DNA of 36,653 nt from DASUXA01 sp036378155 (GTDB lineage: Bacteria > Actinomycetota > Actinomycetes > Mycobacteriales > Micromonosporaceae): the NCBI GenBank assembly GCA_036378155.1, contig DASUXA010000023.1:1-36653 (forward strand), given 5' to 3'. Made by a program: the position numbers and the translations under genes. Numbering within the stretch: the first letter of the stretch is position 1; the number at the start of each line of letters is the position of its first letter. Positions 31,438 through 36,653 of the stretch are shown here, one piece after another. The notes beneath the pieces were generated by a model. The model was not told the DNA's origin. It saw only the letters and a program-made list of their open reading frames with translations, and did no database searches.

Positions 31438-31655
31438 TGGTGTTCCCTTTCCGCAAAGCTGGACCGGCCGACAGACGTCGCCCGGCACCACTCATCGTCG
31501 TCCCCGCGAGGGTCGTGGTGCGTCATACCGCGGAGGTAGCGGAGACTGAGATCGTGGTGCGGGTGCGCCCGGATGCGCGCTCGGGGATGTCCCTGAGCAG
31601 CGCCGGTCGCGCGTCGAGCGGGACCAGCGCCACCGGGGTCAGGGGCGGGTGTCCG

Positions 31656-32543
31656 CTACTCGTCGCGTCCGGCGACGTCGACCGGCACCGGCGCCAGGAG
31701 ATCCAGATCGGGAAACGGCGGGGGGTCGCCGCCGAACTCCGGGCAGCGCGTCCGGTGGGAGCACCAGTCGCACAGGCGGCTCGGCTTGGGCCGGAAGTCG
31801 CGGGCGGCGGTCGCCTGTTCGATCGCCTGCCACAGCGCGACCAGCGTGCGTTCGAACCGGAGCAGTTCGTCGAGGTCGGGGGTGTAGTCGCAGATCTCGG
31901 CGTCGCGCAGGTAGACCAGGCGCAGCACCCTGGGCACCACGCCGCGGGTGCGCCACAGCACCAGCGCGTAGAACTTCAACTGGAACAGCGCCCGCGCCTC
32001 GAACGCCTCGCGCGGCGCGCCGCCGGTCTTGTAGTCGACGACGCGCAGGTCGCCGGTGGGGGAGACGTCCAGCCGGTCGACGTATCCCCGCAGCAGCAGG
32101 CCAGTGTCGAGCTCCGCGCTGACCAGGCATTCGCGTTCGGCGGGCTCGAGCCGGCGCGGATCTTCCAGGGTGAAGTATCCGTGCAGCAGTTCGGTCGCCG
32201 ACGCCAGGAACGCAGCCGGCTCGACCGCGCCGGTCAGCAGCTCGGCGAGCTCCTGCTGCTCCTCGACGAGGCGCAGCCACTGCGGCTCGACCAGCGCGGC
32301 GGCCGCCTGCGGGGTGCGCTCGGCGGCGGGCAGGTCGTACAACCGCTCCAGCACGGCGTGCACGAGGGTGCCGCGCGCCTGGTCGACCGACGGCTGCTCG
32401 GGCAGCCGGTCGATGGTGCGGAAGCGGTACAGCAGGGGACAGGTCTTGAAATCGGCGGCCCGGGACGGGGAGAGCGACGCCTGACCTGGAAGGCTTCGTT
32501 CCCGCCTCGTCGCGCCCCGCTCCGGGGCCAGCTCCGCTGTCAT
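31656..32543 (-). CDS. RecB-family PD-(D/E)XK exonuclease with Fe-S cluster
   Basis: A 295-residue nuclease. SPSRAADFKTCPLLYRFR opens the domain, then GTLVHAVLERLYDLP. The catalytic region is GYVDRLDVSPTGDLRVVDYKTG, giving the Asp and the Asp-x-Lys. Four cysteines, C35, C258, C261 and C267 (CDWCSHRTRC), match the 4Fe-4S cluster of AddB/Cas4-like nucleases. Such stand-alone proteins are common next to trmI in actinobacteria and are sometimes called Cas4-like, but no CRISPR array or cas gene is in the window. It is presumed to act on DNA ends. ATG 32543 is divergent from trmI. Confidence 0.9.
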   Translation of the reverse strand: MTAELAPERGATRRERSLPGQASLSPSRAADFKTCPLLYRFRTIDRLPEQPSVDQARGTLVHAVLERLYDLPAAERTPQAAAALVEPQWLRLVEEQQELAELLTGAVEPAAFLASATELLHGYFTLEDPRRLEPAERECLVSAELDTGLLLRGYVDRLDVSPTGDLRVVDYKTGGAPREAFEARALFQLKFYALVLWRTRGVVPRVLRLVYLRDAEICDYTPDLDELLRFERTLVALWQAIEQATAARDFRPKPSRLCDWCSHRTRCPEFGGDPPPFPDLDLLAPVPVDVAGRDE

Positions 32544-32699
32544 GGCGGACAGGCTAAGGCAGCGGTACGACTGTCCCGTGGACCCGGCCGACGTTCGACA
32601 ACGGCCGGCGCGTCATGATGTCGTCTGCGCGCTCCACCGCCGAGGCGGGCGGAGCGACACCACGAGCCCGCCCACCGTCACCGCCAGGGGGACGACACC

Positions 32700-33644
32700 G
32701 TGACCTCCGCCTCCGCCGCCGCGGGCGTGGCCGCCAGCTCGGCCGGCGCCCCGGCGCTCGCCCGACGGGGACCGTTCCGCCCCGGCGACCGCGTCCAGCT
32801 CACCGACCCGAAGGGGCGGATGCACACCCTGGTGCTGGAGCCGGGGAAGGTGTACCACACCCATCGGGGCGGCCTCGCCCACGACGAGTTGATCGGCCAG
32901 CCGGACGGCAGCGTCGTCACGTCCAGCGGCGGCACGGCGTACCTCGCGCTGCGCCCGCTGCTGCCGGACTACGTGCTGTCCATGCCGCGCGGCGCGCAGG
33001 TGATCTATCCGAAGGACGCGGCGCAGATCGTCACCATGGGCGACGTCTTCCCCGGCGCGAAGGTCCTCGAAGCGGGCGCCGGCTCGGGATCGCTGACCTG
33101 CTGGCTGCTGCGCGCCGTCGGGGAGAGCGGGCAGGTGTACTCGTACGAGCTGCGCCCGGACTTCGCCGAGATCGCCCGGCGCAACGTGGAGGCGTTCTTC
33201 GGCGGTCCGCACCCGGCGTGGCACCTGCGCGTCGGCGACGTCGCGGGGTGCGATGCGACCGGGTTCGACCGGGTGATCCTGGACATGCTCACCCCCTGGG
33301 AGGTGCTCGACCTCGTCGAGCGGGTGCTGCTGCCGGGCGGGGTGTTCATCGGGTACGTGGCGACCACGCCGCAGCTGTCCGAACTGGTCGAGGCGCTGCG
33401 CGTGAGGGGCGGGTTCACCGAGCCCCGGGCGTGGGAGACGCTGGTGCGCGACTGGCACGCCGAGGGGTTGGCGGTACGCCCGGACCACCGCATGATCGCG
33501 CACACCGCGTTCCTGGTCAGCGCCCGCCGGTTGGCGCCCGGCGTGACGGCCCCGCCCAGACGCCGCAAACCGAGCAAGGGCGCCGAGGCGTACGCGCTGC
33601 GCCGGGCGAAGGACGCCGGTCGGGGCGCTGAGGAGGACGGATGA
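32700..33644 (+). CDS. trmI: tRNA (adenine(58)-N1)-methyltransferase
   Basis: A 314-residue class I methyltransferase. A short N-terminal domain is followed by LSMPRGAQVIYPKDAAQIV, the S-adenosylmethionine motif VLEAGAGSGSLT (about residues 121-132) and the motif with catalytic-region D195 in VILDML. The C-terminal tail PRRRKPSKGAEAYALRRA is basic and typical of actinobacterial TrmI. It methylates A58 in the T-loop of tRNAs. GTG 32700 has AGGGGGA 7 bases upstream. The stop overlaps the next gene (ATGA). Confidence 0.94.
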   Translation: MTSASAAAGVAASSAGAPALARRGPFRPGDRVQLTDPKGRMHTLVLEPGKVYHTHRGGLAHDELIGQPDGSVVTSSGGTAYLALRPLLPDYVLSMPRGAQVIYPKDAAQIVTMGDVFPGAKVLEAGAGSGSLTCWLLRAVGESGQVYSYELRPDFAEIARRNVEAFFGGPHPAWHLRVGDVAGCDATGFDRVILDMLTPWEVLDLVERVLLPGGVFIGYVATTPQLSELVEALRVRGGFTEPRAWETLVRDWHAEGLAVRPDHRMIAHTAFLVSARRLAPGVTAPPRRRKPSKGAEAYALRRAKDAGRGAEEDG

Positions 33645-34201
33645 GCCGTACCGGGTTCGGCGGGGAGCTGCCCCTGGTCTTTCCGGACTGGTCGCCGTAC
33701 CAGGACCTGGACGCGGCGGCCCGCGCGTACCTGCGCGACCCGGACATCGCCCTGGACGCGCTGGGCGCCGCCCTGGGCGGCCGGGAGGTGCTCGGGTTCA
33801 CCCTGGAGCGGTTCGTCAACGAGGTCAACGGCGTCTGGCAGGAGGCGGCGGTCTGCGACGGGCAACGCCTGGTGCTCTGGCACGGCGAGGACGTACCGCC
33901 GGACGAGGGCCCGCCGGGTGCGATGACCTCAGCGGTACGGGTGGTGCCGCTGTCCGCCGTGGTCGAGGTGGGCTGGCGGCGGAAGTTGGGCCGGACCCCG
34001 ACCGGCAAGGCGCGCGTCGACAGCGTCGACGTGTACCTGCTGCTGCGGTCGCTGGACGAGAGCGGTGTGCCGGCGGACGGCGCGGGCGTGCTGCCCCGGC
34101 ACGACGCGTTGCGGTTCGGTAAGACCCTCGACGACGGCGGCGCGGGGCAGATCGCCCGGCTGGAGCAGTTCGCCCACCTGGTCGCCTCGCTGGTCGACTA
34201 G
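33641..34201 (+). CDS. Conserved actinobacterial hypothetical protein
   Basis: A 186-residue soluble protein that I do not recognise by function. It overlaps the trmI stop by 4 bases and so is co-translated. It has an acidic, mostly alpha/beta pattern with FTLERFVNEVNGVWQEA, RVVPLSAVVEVGW and a C-terminal RLEQFAHLVASLVD. No signal peptide, no helices of membrane length, no cysteine pairs. Position next to trmI is conserved in actinobacterial genomes as far as I recall, so a role in tRNA or RNA quality control is possible, but this is inference. Confidence 0.85.
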   Translation: MSRTGFGGELPLVFPDWSPYQDLDAAARAYLRDPDIALDALGAALGGREVLGFTLERFVNEVNGVWQEAAVCDGQRLVLWHGEDVPPDEGPPGAMTSAVRVVPLSAVVEVGWRRKLGRTPTGKARVDSVDVYLLLRSLDESGVPADGAGVLPRHDALRFGKTLDDGGAGQIARLEQFAHLVASLVD

Positions 34202-34272
34202 GGTCGCTCCGGTCGATCTCCCCGGCGCGGTCCACGTCCGCGCGACGACCGGCGCCGGGTCGCTTCGGCGGG

Positions 34273-34563
34273 TCAGTCCTGCGCGTCCGGTCCGGCGACG
34301 GGCGCGCCGTCGCGTGCCCGTTCGACGTGGATGCACTCGCCGGGGCATTCCTTGGCCGCGTCGATCACCTCGAGCCGCAGGTGCGCCGGCACGTCGACGC
34401 GGCTGCCGGCGGCGGTCATCAGCTCGCCGTCGCCGTCCTTGACGTACGCCAGGCCGTCGATGTCGAACTCGAAGACCTCCGGCGCGTACTGCACGCACAG
34501 CCCGTCCCCGGTACACAGCTCCTGGTCGATCCAGACCCGCAGCTCGTCGGTCTCGCCCGGCAC
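34273..34563 (-). CDS. Small ferredoxin (3Fe-4S/4Fe-4S type)
   Basis: A 96-residue ferredoxin. The cluster ligands are C17 and C23 in CTGDGLC and C73 in KECPGECI, with C77 as an additional cysteine. The middle position of the first motif is Asp (D20), the pattern of P450-type ferredoxins that bind a 3Fe-4S or Asp-ligated 4Fe-4S cluster. GTG 34563 has a GGGAGG site 6 bases upstream. No cytochrome P450 is encoded nearby, so the electron acceptor is unknown. It is convergent with the hypothetical protein and divergent from ARC. Confidence 0.92.
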   Translation of the reverse strand: MPGETDELRVWIDQELCTGDGLCVQYAPEVFEFDIDGLAYVKDGDGELMTAAGSRVDVPAHLRLEVIDAAKECPGECIHVERARDGAPVAGPDAQD

Positions 34564-34805
34564 GCCAACCTCCCTGTGGTGGTCCCGTTGGCGACGGTAC
34601 CCGACCACCCTCGGCGCCCGGCGGGTCGCCGCCGGTATCGTCGGGCGAGGTCACAGTCGACCGCGGTCTCTGTCACCGGCACAGGGACCTGCCGCGATCC
34701 GCGCCGGCCAACTAGCCTGGGATCTCGACGGTGTCGAGCAGGTCGCTTCGCGCGATCAGCGGTTAGTGTTAAGGCCTGACGTTCGAGCCCCCGGGGAGGT
34801 GGGAC
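34564..34805 (+). promoter_or_regulatory. Divergent spacer upstream of ARC with candidate -10
   Basis: This 242-base gap must drive both the ferredoxin and the ARC gene. TAGTGT at 34764-34769 is a possible -10 for ARC, followed by an AT-richer GTTAAGG. No convincing -35 is seen. The ARC ribosome site GGAGG at 34794-34798 is strong. No gene is present. Confidence 0.35.
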
Positions 34806-36572
34806 GTGGCACGCAGCGACGACGCGGAGACGCGCGCCGCACGTTGGGAGAAGGAGGCCAACGATCTCTCCACCCAGGTCGCGTTCCTGCAGGAGGAACT
34901 CGCTCTGGTGCGGCGCAAGTTGACCGAGAGCCCACGACACGTACGCCAGCTCGAGGAGCGGTTGACCGCCACTCAGGCCCAGCTGGCCCGGCTAACCGAA
35001 AACAACGAGCGGCTCGTGGCCACCCTGAAGGAGGCTCGCGCCCAGATCGTCACGCTCAAGGAGGAGATCGACCGGCTGGCGCAGCCGCCCAGCGGCTACG
35101 GCGTGTTCCTGGAGAAGCACGACGACGGCACGGTCGACGTGTTCACCGGTGGGCGCAAGCTGCGGGTCGCGTTGTCGCCGGCGTTGGACGCCGACGACCT
35201 GCGTCGCGGCCAGGAGGTGCTGCTCAACGACGCGCTCAACGTGGTCGACGCGTTCGGGTTCGAACGCGCCGGTGAGGTCGTCATGCTCAAGGAGCTGCTC
35301 GAGGGCGGCGACCGGGCGCTGGTGATCTCGCACGCCGACGAGGAGCGGGTGGTGCACCTCGCCGACACGCTGGACGGCCAGTCGCTGCGTGCCGGTGACT
35401 CGCTGCTCATCGAGCCGCGTTCGGCGTACGCGTACGAGCGCATCCCGAAGAGCGAGGTCGAGGAGCTGGTCCTGGAGGAGGTGCCGGATGTCGACTACCA
35501 CGACATCGGTGGCCTGGACCGGCAGATCGAGCAGATCCGCGACGCCGTGGAGCTGCCGTTCCTGCACGCCGAGCTGTTCCGCGAGCACCAGTTGCGCCCG
35601 CCCAAGGGCGTGCTGCTGTACGGTCCGCCCGGCTGCGGCAAGACGCTGATCGCCAAGGCGGTGGCCAACTCGCTGGCCAAGAAGATCGCCGAGAAGCGCG
35701 GTGAGGAGAAGCGGACCAGCTACTTCCTCAACATCAAGGGTCCGGAGCTGCTCAACAAGTACGTCGGCGAGACCGAGCGGCACATCCGGCTGATCTTCCA
35801 GCGGGCCCGGGAGAAGGCCAGCGAAGGCACTCCGGTCATCGTGTTCTTCGACGAGATGGACTCGGTGTTCCGCACCCGCGGCTCGGGCGTCTCGTCGGAC
35901 GTGGAGAACACCATCGTCCCGCAGCTGCTCAGCGAGATCGACGGCGTGGAGGGCCTGGAGAACGTCATCGTGATCGGCGCGTCCAACCGCGAGGACATGA
36001 TCGACCCGGCCATCCTGCGCCCCGGCCGGCTGGACGTGAAGATCAAGATCGAGCGGCCGGACGCGGAGGCGGCGAAGGACATCTTCTCCAAGTACATCCT
36101 GCCCGACCTGCCGCTGCACCCGGACGACATGGCCGAGCACGGCGGCTCCGCCGATGCGTGCGTGGCCGCGATGATCCAGGCCGCGGTGCTACGGATGTAC
36201 TCGGAGACCGAGGACAACCGGTTCCTCGAGGTTACCTACGCCAACGGCGACAAGGAGGTCCTGTACTTCAAGGACTTCAACTCCGGCGCCATGATCCAGA
36301 ACATCGTGGACCGCGGCAAGAAGATGGCGATCAAGGAGTTCCTCTCCTCCGGGCGCAAGGGGCTGCGGCTGCAGCACCTGCTGGACGCCTGCGTCGACGA
36401 GTTCCGGGAGAACGAGGACCTGCCCAACACCACCAACCCGGACGACTGGGCGCGCATCTCCGGCAAGAAGGGCGAGCGGATCGTGTACATCCGCACGCTG
36501 GTCTCCGGCGGCAAGGGTGCCGAGGCGGGACGGTCGATCGAGACGGCCAGCAACACCGGCCAGTACCTGTAG
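34806..36572 (+). CDS. arc: Proteasome-associated AAA+ ATPase ARC/Mpa
   Basis: A 588-residue AAA+ unfoldase of the actinobacterial proteasome. An N-terminal coiled coil (about residues 7-93) that binds the Pup tag is followed by tandem OB domains (about 95-235). The AAA module has Walker A GPPGCGKT (273-280), Walker B FFDEMD (D349, E350), the SRH region IGASNREDMIDPAILRPGR, and a pore region KGPELLNKYVGETE. The protein ends in GQYL, the C-terminal Tyr-containing tail that docks to the 20S core. GTG 34806 has GGAGGTGGGA upstream. dop, pup and prcBA are not in the window and probably follow. Confidence 0.96.
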   Translation: MARSDDAETRAARWEKEANDLSTQVAFLQEELALVRRKLTESPRHVRQLEERLTATQAQLARLTENNERLVATLKEARAQIVTLKEEIDRLAQPPSGYGVFLEKHDDGTVDVFTGGRKLRVALSPALDADDLRRGQEVLLNDALNVVDAFGFERAGEVVMLKELLEGGDRALVISHADEERVVHLADTLDGQSLRAGDSLLIEPRSAYAYERIPKSEVEELVLEEVPDVDYHDIGGLDRQIEQIRDAVELPFLHAELFREHQLRPPKGVLLYGPPGCGKTLIAKAVANSLAKKIAEKRGEEKRTSYFLNIKGPELLNKYVGETERHIRLIFQRAREKASEGTPVIVFFDEMDSVFRTRGSGVSSDVENTIVPQLLSEIDGVEGLENVIVIGASNREDMIDPAILRPGRLDVKIKIERPDAEAAKDIFSKYILPDLPLHPDDMAEHGGSADACVAAMIQAAVLRMYSETEDNRFLEVTYANGDKEVLYFKDFNSGAMIQNIVDRGKKMAIKEFLSSGRKGLRLQHLLDACVDEFRENEDLPNTTNPDDWARISGKKGERIVYIRTLVSGGKGAEAGRSIETASNTGQYL

Positions 36573-36608
36573 CCGTGCCGACGCGGCACGGCGGCGCGCC
36601 CGCGCCGC
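36573..36608 (+). terminator. Tandem hairpins after ARC
   Basis: Bases 36573-36580 pair with 36584-36591 (8-bp stem, 3-base loop) immediately after the stop codon, and 36591-36598 pair with 36601-36608 (8-bp stem, 2-base loop). GC-rich, no T-run. Likely terminator or a processing signal ahead of the next proteasome genes. Confidence 0.6.
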
Positions 36609-36653
36609 CGCGCCGCGTCGTCCGCTGGTGGCCTCGGCAATTCATTGCCGCAC

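Noticed and set aside
1..36653. tRNA, rRNA, insertion sequences, integrases or prophage genes
   Set aside because: No cloverleaf, rRNA segment, transposase or terminal inverted repeat was seen. The window looks chromosomal, with no direct sign of a mobile element.

Overview
The window (about 36.7 kb, very GC-rich, GTG/TTG starts common, many 1-4 base gene overlaps) comes from a proteasome-bearing actinobacterium. The Mpa/ARC ATPase at the right end, its neighbours (TrmI, a RecB-like Fe-S nuclease, a small ferredoxin) and the codon use look most like Micromonosporaceae. That placement is inference: no rRNA or species marker is present.

Layout. (1) 1-6731, plus strand: a carbohydrate ABC importer (binding protein cut by the window edge, two permeases) followed by D-galactonate dehydratase, KDPG/KDPGal aldolase, a PfkB-type 2-keto-3-deoxy-sugar-acid kinase and a ManD/RspA-type D-mannonate dehydratase. 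This operon imports a sugar acid or a precursor, dehydrates it to KDG/KDGal, phosphorylates it and cleaves it to pyruvate and glyceraldehyde-3-phosphate. (2) 6742-8976, minus strand: a NarL/LuxR response regulator, a soluble histidine kinase and a second LuxR response regulator. (3) 9274-20217, plus strand: a nine-gene polysaccharide cluster. It has a GT4 glycosyltransferase, a secreted Agd3/CE18-like deacetylase, a PelF-like glycosyltransferase, a PelG-like membrane protein, a LegB-like SDR dehydratase, a sugar-1-phosphate nucleotidyltransferase, a second SDR, a GH135 (spherulin-4/Sph3) protein and a GH114 lipoprotein (endo-alpha-1,4-polygalactosaminidase). This combines parts of the bacterial Pel system with the three processing enzymes of the fungal galactosaminogalactan (GAG) cluster, and it is the main discovery candidate. 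(4) 20304-24374, minus strand: a second sugar ABC importer (binding lipoprotein, two permeases) with a secreted endonuclease/exonuclease/phosphatase-fold hydrolase. (5) 24649-28098: a PP2C-like phosphatase, the truncated start of a metallo-beta-lactamase-fold gene, an AhpD-like protein coupled to an ECF41 sigma factor under a recognisable ECF41 promoter, and a HAD phosphatase. (6) 28133-31437: a MacB/LolD-type ABC exporter. (7) 31656-36572: a conserved housekeeping block of RecB-like nuclease, TrmI, a conserved hypothetical protein, a ferredoxin and ARC.

Regulatory architecture. Both ABC importer operons carry a perfect 17-18 bp hairpin between the binding-protein gene and the first permease gene, probably to set high binding protein and low permease output. 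Strong hairpins also lie between convergent genes (20233-20280, 28080-28115) and after ARC. Two repeats with a 57-bp period occur in the polysaccharide cluster. One lies in the signal-peptide region of the deacetylase; the other ends by supplying the ribosome binding site of the GH135 gene.
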